A stretch of DNA of 64,000 bases from Lepiota brunneoincarnata (taxonomy: Eukaryota > Basidiomycota > Agaricomycetes > Agaricales > Agaricaceae): the NCBI GenBank assembly GCA_023014365.1, contig JAEBUN010000042.1:186001-250000 (forward strand), given 5' to 3'. The position numbers and the translations under genes are program-made. Below the pieces are notes generated by a model that saw only the letters and a list, made by a program, of their open reading frames with translations, was not told the DNA's origin and did no database searches. Numbering within the stretch: position 1 is the first letter of the stretch; each line of letters begins with the position of its first letter. Shown here piece by piece: positions 52,552 to 63,023 of the stretch.

Positions 52552-53815
52552 GCTTGAGGGAGTTACCATTGCTTCCCAGCTTGCTTCTGCAGCCTCTATC
52601 TCTCTCCCTCTTGACTTGTCACTCTGGCACAGAAGGCTCATCCACCAGAACTATGCTGATGTGAAGAAGATGATCTCCCAGCAATTGGTGACTGGTCTCA
52701 CTCTCACCTCTCAGACACCTCCTGATCCTGTTTGTGAACCTTGCTTGGCTAGCAAGATACATGCTCCCTCATTTCCTCCCTCGACCAATCATACACACGC
52801 ACTACTTGATCTCGTGCACTCAGATCTTCATGAACCACTCCCTGTACCTACCAATCAAGGTTACAAGTACTGGATCATGTTCATTGATGACTCAACATGA
52901 TTCCAAGCAGCTTACTTCCTAAAGAAGAAATCAGAGGCATTTGATGCATTTCACACTTTCAAGTCTTGGGCAGAAAACCAGCTCTCCTGCAAGATTCGTG
53001 CACTTCAGGATGATAAAGGGGGTGAATACATGTCTAATGCCTTCATCAAATTCACCACTGACTGTGGGATTGAGTGGAGACACTCTGCACACAACCGGCC
53101 CCAACAGAATGGTTTGGCCGAATGCACTAATCAGACGATGGGTGAACGTATCACTGTGATGCTTGCTGAAGCCCATCTCCCTCCTTCATTTTGGGGCGAG
53201 TGCCTCACTGCAATGATTCATATCTGGAATCGCCTCCCTACTGCTCCCCTTCCCAACACCACTCCTTATGAGGCCTTTTACAAACGTAAGCCTGATGTTG
53301 CTCACTTACGAGTCTGGGGGTGCAATCATTGCTTTCCTCAAGGCGTCACCAACCGCGTTCGCATTTGCTGAGAGGGCTGGACCCCCTCCGGGGGGTATCG
53401 GCTAGTGGCTCTGCCTGGCGCCCAGTTGGGTTCGGGCTGGGGCTTTGGTTATTCCCCCGCTGCCTTTGGGTGGCGTGTAGGGATTTACGTGGGAATTGAC
53501 CCCTAACCCCTGGCAAGGGGGGGGACCTTGCCCCAGTTTGGTTCCTGCGCCATGCGCTGGGTGGCAGTTGTCTTCCTGCCTCTGTTTGCTCGGGGCGGCT
53601 TTGTCCTAGGCATGGGGAAATGCATGCCCACATCTGCAGTCACATGTTATATGTACAGATACCCTGTAGTGTACAGCTCGGTCATTTGTACTGTAGTATG
53701 TTGCTACACCCAGCCTCCCTACGTGGCCCATGTAATAAATTGGAGATTTAAAAAAAAAAAAAAAAAAGTCTGGGGGTGCACTGTGTACATTCATGTGCAG
53801 AGAGACAAGCGGATG
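52552..53815 (+). pseudogene. Copia-2 integrase region, split by LINE A11
   Basis: The plus-strand frame matches copia-1 from 59970 on: LSLWHRRLIHQNY ... CEPCLASK (zinc domain), LVHSDLHEP, FIDDST followed by a TGA, DDKGGEYMSN and NGLAECTNQT (Glu conserved). LINE A11 interrupts it at 53325-53767 with the duplication GTCTGGGGGTGCA (53312-53324, 53768-53780). It ends at GGATG 53811-53815, where gypsy-A is inserted. In the copia frame the next bases are at 35361 and downwards on the minus strand. It is clearly older than copia-1. Confidence 0.92.
53325..53767 (+). mobile_element. LINE family A copy A11, very short
   Basis: The last 440 bp of family A (end of ORF2 IIAFLKASPTAFAFAERAG-like, 3' UTR, poly-A) with the perfect 13-bp duplication GTCTGGGGGTGCA. 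Inserted in copia-2. Confidence 0.95.
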
Positions 53816-54476
53816 TGTCATATCCATGCCAACTCAGAGTCTAATCATTTAAACTTCGGCTTCTCGACTCCACGTGTGTTCCACACAACAACCCTCTGCC
53901 CTCCGACTCGGCCCCGACCTGCTCCGACCGCAACCCCCTGCCCCGATCACGCGACCACCTCCACACGTGCCGTGGTCACCTGGCCCTTGGTGTCTCATAC
54001 CCCCGTCTCCATTTCCCGTCCATAGTCAAGATACGTTATTAGTCTCCATACCTGTACCCGTTTCCATTCCATTCGTAATCCGTTCGTAATCCGTTTGTAA
54101 CTAGATCGGTCTCCGCTCCGCTCTGCACGTAGTCAGTACGAGTCATAGTTCGTAAGGCCAGTAGTATATATACCGTAGGTACTTGGCTTGTACTCCTCAG
54201 TCTGATAATCGAATTGAGCAGCGGGCCAGCTCCCTGTTCTCTATCTTCTCCTCTCTTCTGCCTCGCTCCGCTTTGGCCCCAACTTCCTGAAATACGGACT
54301 AGGACAGTAGGAGGGCACAGCACATACGCTGAGGCCGCAAGTCCAACCCCCCGCCCGACGTACTCCACCTTGGTCCCGAAGTCTACGTACTGACTTCGCC
54401 CTGTCCCCCGGTTACCTTATAACAAGGTTACCACCCCAACCCTCCGCCTCGGTCCCGACCCACACCAGCTCTAACA
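53816..54476 (+). repeat. gypsy-A 5' LTR (661 bp)
   Basis: TGTCATATCC to GGCTCTAACA. TATATATA at 54165-54172 lies 34 bp before AGTCTGATAAT (54199-54209), the presumed transcript start. Nearly identical to 35362-36022. The outer flank GGATG is the inverse of CATCC at 35357-35361, the expected sign of one insertion whose ends were later inverted. Confidence 0.95.
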
Positions 54477-54478
54477 GT

Positions 54479-54489
54479 ATTATCAGACT
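54479..54489 (+). other. Self-priming PBS of gypsy-A
   Basis: ATTATCAGACT, 2 nt after the LTR, is the exact reverse complement of AGTCTGATAAT in the LTR (54199-54209). In Tf1/sushi elements the first 11 nt of the transcript fold back and prime minus-strand DNA. I see no tRNA-complementary PBS here. Confidence 0.75.
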
Positions 54490-54529
54490 CACACTCCTCC
54501 TGTCCACCACACTCTGAATCTTTCTAACC

Positions 54530-55930
54530 ATGGTCTCTCGAACAGTTACCCGTACTCGCACTCTGGTAACTCCAGCCGCTTGCCATAGCAAACGCATCAC
54601 TCGACAACCTCCTTCCGAGGAACTGCAACCCGACTCCCCAAGGGCTTCTCACTCTCACCAACAATCTATCGCGCCCTCGACCCCAGACCGGTTCTCTGAA
54701 GATATACAACCTTCAGTATTCCAGACTCCCGACAGCCCCGACAACGGCCCCGACCCCAATCCTGATCCCAGCGACCCTGGTGATCCCGATGACTATCCTG
54801 ACAACGGGGACGGGCCCCCGGGCGACGACGAACCATCAGACAACAGCGACAACAACAACAACATTCCACCTGGCAACACCTGAGACAACCATGATAGACT
54901 CATACTCCGAGTTTTCCAACGCATAGCCAATCAAATGGACGGCCGTGGGAACTCTCAAGCCCCACAGCCTCCTCGAACTCCCCGTACCAAAGCTCGCGAG
55001 CCTGACATCTTTACAGGTTCCAATCCCGCCAAACTCAAACCCTTCCTCTTCCAATGCCGACTCTATTTCCGTACCAACCCAGCCCAGTTTGCTATCCCCG
55101 CCACCAAGGTCAACTTCGGGTTGACATACCTCACAGGCGTGGCACAGCAACACTTCAAAATCGGCCTCGATGAGGCTGACAACCACGGAATAATGCACAA
55201 CTGGATCGAGGACTGGGACCAGTTCACCCTGGAGCTGCAGACCAATTTCGGTCCCGCGGATCCGACCAGAGAAGCTGCTGAGCAGCTCGACTCCCTCCGA
55301 ATGCGCTACGATGAGAAGATCGCCATCTACAACGTCGACTTTCTCCGCCTGGCTGGCCAACTCCGCTGGGGTGACAAAGTATTTTGTCACTGCTACTACA
55401 AAGGCCTCCCCGACCACATCCAGGACATTCTGTCCAATCGGCCCAACGGCAAGCCCGACACCTTCATCAAAATGCGAGCAGCAGCAATGAAGATCGACGC
55501 TCGCTACTGGGAGCGCCAACGCGAGAAGGCCCGCGCCAAATCCGCTTCGGACCCGACCGCCTCTAGGAAACCTGGAGGTAACCCATCCCCTTCCACCTCG
55601 ACCAACCCGCAACCTGCCGCCAAGCCTGCCAATAATAACAGGGGCAGCACGCCCAACACCAGCTTCAAGGGCAATCTGCCCAACCCGTCCGCCAGTCAGA
55701 AATTGGCGCCACCCAAATCCGACCTTACTAGTAAACTTGGTAAGGACGGTAAATTAACCCCCGAGGAACGTCAACGACGTTTCGACAATAACCTCTGCCT
55801 TGTCTGCGCAGATCCCAATCACAGGGCTGCTAACTGCGACAAGAAAAAATTCCCTGATGCCAAGGCTAAAGGCCGACAGGCTCAGCTCCCTGAAACAGAC
55901 GCGCCGGCTCTCCCGAGCTCGGAAAAATAG
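54530..55930 (+). pseudogene. gag: gypsy-A gag with one internal stop
   Basis: The ATG at 54530 opens the same protein as gypsy-B gag. A TGA at 54881-54883 (Gln region in gypsy-B) interrupts it after 117 codons, and the rest (to 55930) is open. The CCHC knuckle CLVCADPNHRAANC is intact. The protein is about 90% identical to gypsy-B gag by eye. Confidence 0.92.
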
Positions 55931-58261
55931 TCGGCGGTCCTCAGGCCTCTGCACAGACTGAGGATCGCATTGAACTCTGCTGTGCCCCAGAGAGTTTCCG
56001 TCTCAATGCGTCCGCTCTTTCTGACCCGAACTCCTTTCATATCACATTAACTTCTCCTTTAATTACTTCTGTATCTTCTGTCTCCGCTTCCGTACTCTCC
56101 GCTTCGGACCCGATTTCTACAACGGACAATGTAGTTAGTTCTGATTTCTCTTCTCTTTCTCCTTTCAAAGCTCTTGTTGATAGTGGTTCTACTCACTGTT
56201 TTGTGGACTCATCTTTTGTTCGTTCTCATAGTATTCCAACTTCGCCCATCCCAGCTATTGAACTTCGGTTATTTGATGGGACCTCAAATGCCTACATTAC
56301 GGAGCTTGCGCAACTGCCTGTATCTTTCCCCTCCGGTGAATCTATCATTTTGGACACTTATGTCACCCAGCTCGACTCTTCCTGTTCTGTGGTCTTAGGA
56401 CACAACTGGCTCACCCACTACAATCCGTTGATTGACTGGGTTTTGGGCAGTATTACTTTCCGGCCATCCCTACTCGAGAATCCTGCTTCCATCTCTACCT
56501 GCGTCGCACCCGCATCGGCCCCGCCTATGGCCACCCCTGACTCTCCTGACCTAGGTTCACCACCCCTGTCCAGGACCTCGTCCCAACCTGTCCCCATTGC
56601 GAAACCGCATATCTCCCTGATAAACGCTCCTGCCTTTATCCACGCTGCCAAGCTCCCTGGCTCCCAACAATTCCGAATCAACCTCTCCGCCGCCTCCGCA
56701 TCGGCCACATCTTCTTCTGTCTCCGATGACCCGGCTGACCTCTCGTCCATCCCCAAGGAATACCACAAGTTCGCTGACGTTTTCAGTAAATTGCGTGCTG
56801 ACACACTCACTCCACACCGCCCTTACGACCTCCAGATTAACCTAGAGGACGGTGGTCAACCTCCGGTCGGTACCATTTATTCCCTTTCACAATCAGAGCT
56901 TGGAGCTCTACGTGATTTTATTGACGAACATTTGTCCATTGGTTTCATTCGCCCTTCCACTTCTCCTCATGGAGCCCCGGTCCTCTTCGTCAAGAAAAAG
57001 GACGGCTCCCTCCGCTTATGTGTTGATTTTAGAGGTCTCAACCGTATTACCAAGAAGGATCGCTACCCCCTTCCGCTCATCTCCGACCTCTTAGACTCCC
57101 CTCGCAAAGCTCGCGTATATACCAAAATCGACCTCCATCACGCTTACCATCTAGTCCGCGTTGCTGACGGCGACGAATGGAAGACCGCCTTTCGGACCCG
57201 CTACGGCTCCTTCGAATGGATGGTTATGCCTTTCGGCCTCACCAACGCCCCCGCCACCTTCCAGCGGTTCATGAACGATATATTCAAGGACATGCTCGAT
57301 GTCTGTGTTACTATCTACCTTGACAACATTCTGATATACTCCGACAATCACAGTATCCATCGTGACCAAGTCAAGGAGGTCCTCAAGCGGCTCCGCCAGC
57401 ACGGTCTATACGCCCGCCCTGACAAATGCCAGTTCCACTCCGACACAGTGGAATATCTTGGCTACATTCTTTCCCCCGATGGTCTCCGAATGGACCAATC
57501 TAAGGTCAAGACCATCCAGGAGTGGCCGGAGCCCAAGAAAGTCAAGGACATCCAGTCCTTCTTAGGTTTCGCCAACTTCTACCATCGCTTCATTCACGGT
57601 TACTCCGACATCGTTGTTCCGCTCACTCGCCTCACCCGCAAAGACGTGAAATGGAATTTCACTGACGAATGTCGCGAAGCCTTTAACTCTCTGAAGGAAG
57701 CATTCATATCCACTCCCGTCCTCACTCCTTGGGCCCCCGACGCTCAGATCATTGTCGAGACCGACGCCTCCGACTACGCCCTTGTGGCTATCCTCTCTAT
57801 CATCACTGATGATGGGGAGGTTCACCCCGTTGCATTCCATTCCCGCACCTTTAACACGGCCGAACTTAATTATGACACCCACGACAAGGAACTCTTGGCG
57901 ATATTCGAGGCTTTTCGTATCTGGCGGCACTATCTTGAGGGTGCCCCTCTTACTATTGATGTAGTCACCGACCACAAAAACCTTGAATACTTCTGCACCA
58001 CCAAAATCCTCACTCGCCGCCAAGCTCATTGGTCCAAGTTCCTATCCCAATTCCACCTCGTCATCCGGTTCCAACCCGGCTGCCTCAGCACCAAGCCTGA
58101 TGCCCTAACTAGACGATGGGACGTCTACCCTAAAGGGGGGAATAGCGACTATGCATCAGTCAACCCGCACAACTTCCGGCCTGTGTTCACTCATGAACAA
58201 CTCGCGGCCTCCGTCCGTGCCACCACTCTTTACGCTCCTTCCCTTCACGCAGCTGTAGTCA
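55922..58261 (+). pseudogene. pol: gypsy-A pol, 5' part: protease, RT, RNase H
   Basis: Opened by the -1 frame at the gag stop (KIVGGPQASAQTEDRIELCC), with no ATG before 56203. Domains: protease ALVDSGSTHCFVD, RT LCVDFRGLN and IYLDNILIYS (YLDD changed to YLDN; GACAAC at 57322-57327), RNase H VETDASDYALVAIL. The frame ends at the copia-1 LTR, within AGTCA. The integrase and chromodomain are at 37277-38716 on the minus strand. Confidence 0.92.
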
Positions 58262-58630
58262 TGTTAGGAGTGCCCTGTGACATGCCAGGATGTGCTATAT
58301 GCACTCCTGTGGTGAGCAGTGTGCACTTGTCTTATTGTGCTCTGAACAGTCCCACTTGTTTGTTGTTGTGTTTGTGGACTTGTAGATAGGCCTGGACGCT
58401 TTTGGTAGCTAGTCATGTGATCTAGACATGGACTTGCACCTGTGGACGCTTTTGGGACTTCCAGTCTCTCACAGCTGTCCACAGGTGAGTAGTTAGTTCT
58501 ATCTCCACTCCAGTCTCTCACAGCTGTCCACAGCTTGTTCCTTTCGTTTCTAGTCGTTCCCTTCGCGTAATACACTCGTTCCTTCGCTGTTAGGACTCCT
58601 TACCAGTCCCCCAACGCTCCTGCTTCAACA
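58262..58630 (+). repeat. Copia-1 5' LTR (369 bp)
   Basis: TGTTAGGAGTG to CTGCTTCAACA. It contains two direct repeats of GTCTCTCACAGCTGTCCACAG near 58465 and 58515. The left duplication AGTCA is at 58257-58261. It appears identical to the split 3' LTR, implying a recent insertion. Confidence 0.96.
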
Positions 58631-58645
58631 GGTTATGGGCCCCAG
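58631..58645 (+). other. Copia-1 PBS, half-tRNA initiator Met type
   Basis: GGTTATGGGCCCCAG directly follows the LTR. GGTTATGGGCCC is complementary to the anticodon stem-loop of initiator tRNA-Met (GGGCCCATAACC), as in copia elements that prime with an internally cleaved tRNA. Confidence 0.65.
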
Positions 58646-58700
58646 GCTATAACAGCTTCAAAACGCGTTTTTACCCTTTCACTCATTTCTGCCTCTCCCA

Positions 58701-61700
58701 ATGGCTTCCAGCACTCCCCATTTCGACAAATTGAACGCTTCCAACTACCCCACATGGTCTGGAGAGATGGAGGCGTGGTTTCGAGCTTTTGGGCTGTGGA
58801 GAGTGGTATCTGGTTCTATGCTAAGTCCCTCACTCTCATCTCCCCCCACCAAAGAAGAATATCAGGCTAAGGAAGCTTGGGAGGCTAAAGCGGACAAGGC
58901 AGCTGGCTGGCTGTTTCTAATGGTGGAACCTGACCAAAGGATCCATTTCAACTCGATTCAGGACGATCCTGTGAAGATGTGGAAGGCCCTAGAGCAAATA
59001 CACCTCCAAAAGCGTGCTGGGACGCGTTTTAACGCGTATGACGACTTATTCAGCATCAGGAAGCAAGAGGACGAGTCCCTGCAGGCTCTGATGAACAGGG
59101 TGGACGAAAATACTCGAAAAATCGCGAATCTCCGCCCCTCTGGATTCACACTAGCCCAGCTGGATGAAGAACTGGCCTCCATGGCTCTCATTAGAGCCCT
59201 CCCTGCTGAGGAATTCTCCTCATTCACCTCTTCCCTCCTGCTCATGGACAAACTTGACAAGGCTTCTGTGCACCAGGCTTTCGTCACAGAGGATATTCAA
59301 CGTCGTAGACATGCTGGGGACACTGCAGGCTCCTCCCAGGCACTGGCAACACGCTCTGCACCCACTCCTTCATCTGGAAAATGCGAATTTTGTGACAAGC
59401 CTGGCCACACACTGCTCAAGTGCTACTCCTTTTTGGATGCCCAGAAGGATGCACGCGAAAACACATCAAAATCGCGCTCTAGACGGCCCAGGAACTGTGC
59501 CAACAAGGCCCAGGACGTGTCACAAGACTCCCTGCCCTCTCCTGCATCCGAAAACGCGCTCAGCACCACAGAATTCGCTGGAAACGTGAGTATAACCTCC
59601 CCCACACCTTCCCAGCTCTCCTCTGACGTTGATTGGCTTGCAGACTCAGGGGCTACTTCTCATATGACCCCACATCGTCACTGGATGCATTCCTATGCTC
59701 CCCTTTGCATTCCTGTCCGGTTAGCTGATGATTCAGTCATTTACTCAGCTGGGGTGGGCTCTGTGGTGTTTCAGCCAGTTGTAGGGGGAAAAGCGATGAG
59801 TGCAGTGCAGTTTTCACAAGTTCTCCATGTTCCTCAGCTTCAGAGCAATCTCTTGTCTTGCCTCTACCTTACTAGGCATAAAGGCCTTAATATACACATC
59901 TCTGCTTCGTTTATGGACTTCCAGAGGGATAGGAAGACTCTGTTCTGTGCTAGGATCCGTTCTAACAACACTGCTGTGCTTGAGGGAGTCACCATTGCTT
60001 CCCAGCTCGCTTCTGCAGCCTCTATCTCTCTCCCTCTTGACTTGTCGCTCTGGCACAGAAGGCTCATCCACCAGAACTATGCTGATGTGAAGAAGATGAT
60101 CTCCCAGCAATTGGTGACTGGTCTCACTCTCACCTCTCAGACACCTCCCGATCCTGTTTGTAAACCTTGCTTGGCTGGCAAGATGCATGCTCCCTCATTT
60201 CCTCCCTCGACCAATCATACACGCGCACCACTTGACCTTGTGCACTCAGATCTTCATGGACCACTCCCTGTACCTACCAATCGAGGTTACAAGTACTGGA
60301 TCACGTTCATTGACGACTCAACACGATTCCGAGCAGCTTACTTCCTAAAGAAGAAATCAGAGGCATTTGATGCATTTCGTACTTTCAAGTCTTGGGCAGA
60401 GAACCAGCTCTCCCGCAAGATTCGTGCACTTCAGGATGATAAAGGGGGTGAATACATGTCTAATGCCTTCATCAAATTCACCACTGACTGTGGGATTGAG
60501 TGGAGACACTCTGCACGCAACTGGCCCCAACAGAATGGTTTGGCTGAACGCGCTAATCGGACAATGGGTGAGCGTATCACTGCGATGCTTGCTGAAGCCC
60601 ATCTCCCTCCTTCATTTTGGGGCGAGTGCCTCACTGCAATGATTCATGTCTGGAATCGCCTCCCTACTGCTCCCCTTCCCAACACCACTCCTTATGAGGC
60701 CTTTTACAAACGTAAGCCTGATGTTGCTCACCTACGAGTCTGGGGGTGCACTGCATATGTTCATGTGCAGAGAGACAAGCGGACGTCACTTGGACCACAC
60801 ATGCAACGGTGTATATTCATTGGCTATCCTATTGGCTACAAGGCATGGAGGTTTTACAATCCTGTGACTAAACAAGTTGTGATCTCAGAGAGAGCCGACT
60901 TTGACGAACGGCACTTCCCTGGACTGTCTAGTGTGCAGATGACTGCACCACGTCCACTGGCTGTCCCATCTGCTCCGTCTAACTTTCCCTCACATTCCAA
61001 CTCCAATCCAGGATTTACTTCTCCACCCACTGCACCAACTCCATTACCACCCTCCTCTCCACATTCTAAGGGAGTACCACCTCTTGACGATGAGGGGGTG
61101 TCTCCAGTCATTCCATCCATTCCTATTCATCCTCCTCAAGATGTACCACTCCCTACTCCACCTCCTATCATTCCTCCTGTTCCTGCGCCTCCTCTTGATG
61201 TTGCGCCACCTCCTGTACCACCATTGCTCCCAACTGCTCCACGACGCTCTGCACGTGTGAGACGGTCACCTGGTGAGTGGTGGAAGGTCAGAGATCCTCC
61301 ACCTCCTGTCCCTGACAGTGATGATGAGGAGGAAGCTGATCTAGCTGTTGAGGATGGCTTTCAAGACGTTGAGTTTGCTGGCAACACAGAGGACCCAGGC
61401 TTCCGTACCTTCAAGGCTGCAATGTCTGCACCTGATGGGACTCAATGGCGAGGTGCTTGCAATGACGAGATGATGTCTTTAATGGGTAACAACACTTGGA
61501 AAATTGTTGAGCTCCCTCCTGGCAAGACAGCTATCAACTCAGGTTGGGTGTTCCGAGTCAAGCTCAAGGCTGATGGCTCTGTGGAGCGCTACAAGGCTAG
61601 GTTGGTCGCAAAAGGGTACTCTCAACGCCCTGGATTTGACTATACTGAAGTCTTTGCTCCCACATATCGCCCTGCATCCCTACGCCTCATTCTGGCCTTG

Positions 61701-62957
61701 GCAGCCAAAGAAGGCTATTCACTTCGTTCTGTTGACATTTCATCTGCCTTCACTTATGGGGACTTGGATGAAGAAATCTACATGCGCCAACCTGAAGGCT
61801 ACCACGAGGGAGGTCCTAACCATGTTTGCAAGCTCACCAAGTCGCTCTATGGCCTCAAACAGGCTGCTAGACAGTGGAACAAGAAGCTACATGATGTCTT
61901 TAGCTCTTTGGACTACACCAAGCTCAAGTCAGACAACTCTGTGTATGTTTACAGCAAGGGTGACGTTCGTGTTATTGTTCCCATCTTCATTGACGACATC
62001 ACACTTGTGTCCAAGAACAATCAAGCCATGGACAGAACAGTAGCTGAGCTGTCAAAACACTTCAAACTCCGTGATCTTGGTCTCACCTCCTTTCTTCTCA
62101 ACATCCAGATCACTCAGGATATCCCCAACCGCACCATCTCCCTTTCCCAATTGCACTATATTGATTCTATGCTCAAACAGTTTGGTATGGATGACTGCAA
62201 TCCTGTGAAGACTCCTATGAGTCCAGGAATTGACTTAGCCAACATCACAATCTCCCCTGCAGAACAAGACCAGATGCGCTCTATTCCCTATCTCAGTGCT
62301 GTGGGTGCACTCCAGTACTTGGCCACGATGACTCGTCCCGACATTGCATTTGCTGTTGCTTATCTGGGGCGGTTTAATCACAATCCTGGCCCCCAGCACT
62401 GGGCAGCTGTCAAACACCTCTTCCGTTACCTCAAAGGCACTGCTGACTACAAGCTAGTCTACAGAGGGAACAATGATGACAAGTTGTTTATAACCTACTC
62501 AGATGCCTCTCATGGTGATTGCAAGGAGACAGGACGAGCAACAGGTGGATATGTAACTCTGGTGTGTGGTGGCGCTGTAGGATGGTCCTCAAAGCGTCAG
62601 GGATTGGTAACACTGTCTACTACTGAAGCTGAGTATGTTGCAGCAGTTGAAGCAGGCAAGGAGATCATGTGGATGCGCAACATTCTCTCAGAGATTGGAC
62701 ACATCATTTCCTTCCCTTCGACACTCTATGTTGACAACAAGTCAGGAATACAGGTTGCAAAGAATCCAGAACACCATGGACAAATGAAGCACCTAGACCT
62801 TCGACTCTACTGGCTCCGTGATGCAGTGGAGGCTAGAATGATTGATCCAGTGCATGTACCAACCACTGAGCAGTTGGCCGACATCCTCACCAAGCCTGTT
62901 CCTGTGTCGATTGTGGAGTCCACAGTACCTCTTTTAGGTCTGCGACGGCATGTCTAA
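58701..62957 (+). CDS. Copia-1 gag-pol polyprotein, intact, 1418 residues
   Basis: One uninterrupted frame from ATG 58701 (CCAATGGCT). Domains: copia-type gag (residues 1-220), CCHC knuckle CEFCDKPGHTLLKC (about 227), protease WLADSGATSH (about 312), integrase zinc domain (LWHRRLIHQNY ... CKPCLAGK, about 446-490), core with Asp in LVHSDLHG (about 515), Asp in DDKGGEY and Glu in NGLAERAN. RT follows (SGWVFRVKL, about 947) with VPIFIDDITLV (about 1096), then RNase H (TYSDASHGD, STTEAEYVAA, LYVDNKSG, about 1265-1370). FIDD replaces the usual YVDD but both Asp remain. All motifs are present, so the element could be active apart from its broken 3' LTR. Confidence 0.97.
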   Translation: MASSTPHFDKLNASNYPTWSGEMEAWFRAFGLWRVVSGSMLSPSLSSPPTKEEYQAKEAWEAKADKAAGWLFLMVEPDQRIHFNSIQDDPVKMWKALEQIHLQKRAGTRFNAYDDLFSIRKQEDESLQALMNRVDENTRKIANLRPSGFTLAQLDEELASMALIRALPAEEFSSFTSSLLLMDKLDKASVHQAFVTEDIQRRRHAGDTAGSSQALATRSAPTPSSGKCEFCDKPGHTLLKCYSFLDAQKDARENTSKSRSRRPRNCANKAQDVSQDSLPSPASENALSTTEFAGNVSITSPTPSQLSSDVDWLADSGATSHMTPHRHWMHSYAPLCIPVRLADDSVIYSAGVGSVVFQPVVGGKAMSAVQFSQVLHVPQLQSNLLSCLYLTRHKGLNIHISASFMDFQRDRKTLFCARIRSNNTAVLEGVTIASQLASAASISLPLDLSLWHRRLIHQNYADVKKMISQQLVTGLTLTSQTPPDPVCKPCLAGKMHAPSFPPSTNHTRAPLDLVHSDLHGPLPVPTNRGYKYWITFIDDSTRFRAAYFLKKKSEAFDAFRTFKSWAENQLSRKIRALQDDKGGEYMSNAFIKFTTDCGIEWRHSARNWPQQNGLAERANRTMGERITAMLAEAHLPPSFWGECLTAMIHVWNRLPTAPLPNTTPYEAFYKRKPDVAHLRVWGCTAYVHVQRDKRTSLGPHMQRCIFIGYPIGYKAWRFYNPVTKQVVISERADFDERHFPGLSSVQMTAPRPLAVPSAPSNFPSHSNSNPGFTSPPTAPTPLPPSSPHSKGVPPLDDEGVSPVIPSIPIHPPQDVPLPTPPPIIPPVPAPPLDVAPPPVPPLLPTAPRRSARVRRSPGEWWKVRDPPPPVPDSDDEEEADLAVEDGFQDVEFAGNTEDPGFRTFKAAMSAPDGTQWRGACNDEMMSLMGNNTWKIVELPPGKTAINSGWVFRVKLKADGSVERYKARLVAKGYSQRPGFDYTEVFAPTYRPASLRLILALAAKEGYSLRSVDISSAFTYGDLDEEIYMRQPEGYHEGGPNHVCKLTKSLYGLKQAARQWNKKLHDVFSSLDYTKLKSDNSVYVYSKGDVRVIVPIFIDDITLVSKNNQAMDRTVAELSKHFKLRDLGLTSFLLNIQITQDIPNRTISLSQLHYIDSMLKQFGMDDCNPVKTPMSPGIDLANITISPAEQDQMRSIPYLSAVGALQYLATMTRPDIAFAVAYLGRFNHNPGPQHWAAVKHLFRYLKGTADYKLVYRGNNDDKLFITYSDASHGDCKETGRATGGYVTLVCGGAVGWSSKRQGLVTLSTTEAEYVAAVEAGKEIMWMRNILSEIGHIISFPSTLYVDNKSGIQVAKNPEHHGQMKHLDLRLYWLRDAVEARMIDPVHVPTTEQLADILTKPVPVSIVESTVPLLGLRRHV

Positions 62958-62977
62958 TGCAGTAGGACTTGTCAGAT

Positions 62978-62987
62978 CAAGGGGGTG
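62978..62987 (+). other. Copia-1 polypurine tract
   Basis: AAGGGGGTG-type purine run directly before the 3' LTR start at 62988. Confidence 0.6.
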
Positions 62988-63023
62988 TGTTAGGAGTGCC
63001 CTGTGACATGCCAGGATGTGCTA
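62988..63023 (+). repeat. Copia-1 3' LTR, first 36 bp
   Basis: TGTTAGGAGTG to GATGTGCTA, then the LTR stops. The remaining 335 bp are at 38722-39056 on the minus strand. The break is at a TA. Confidence 0.95.
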
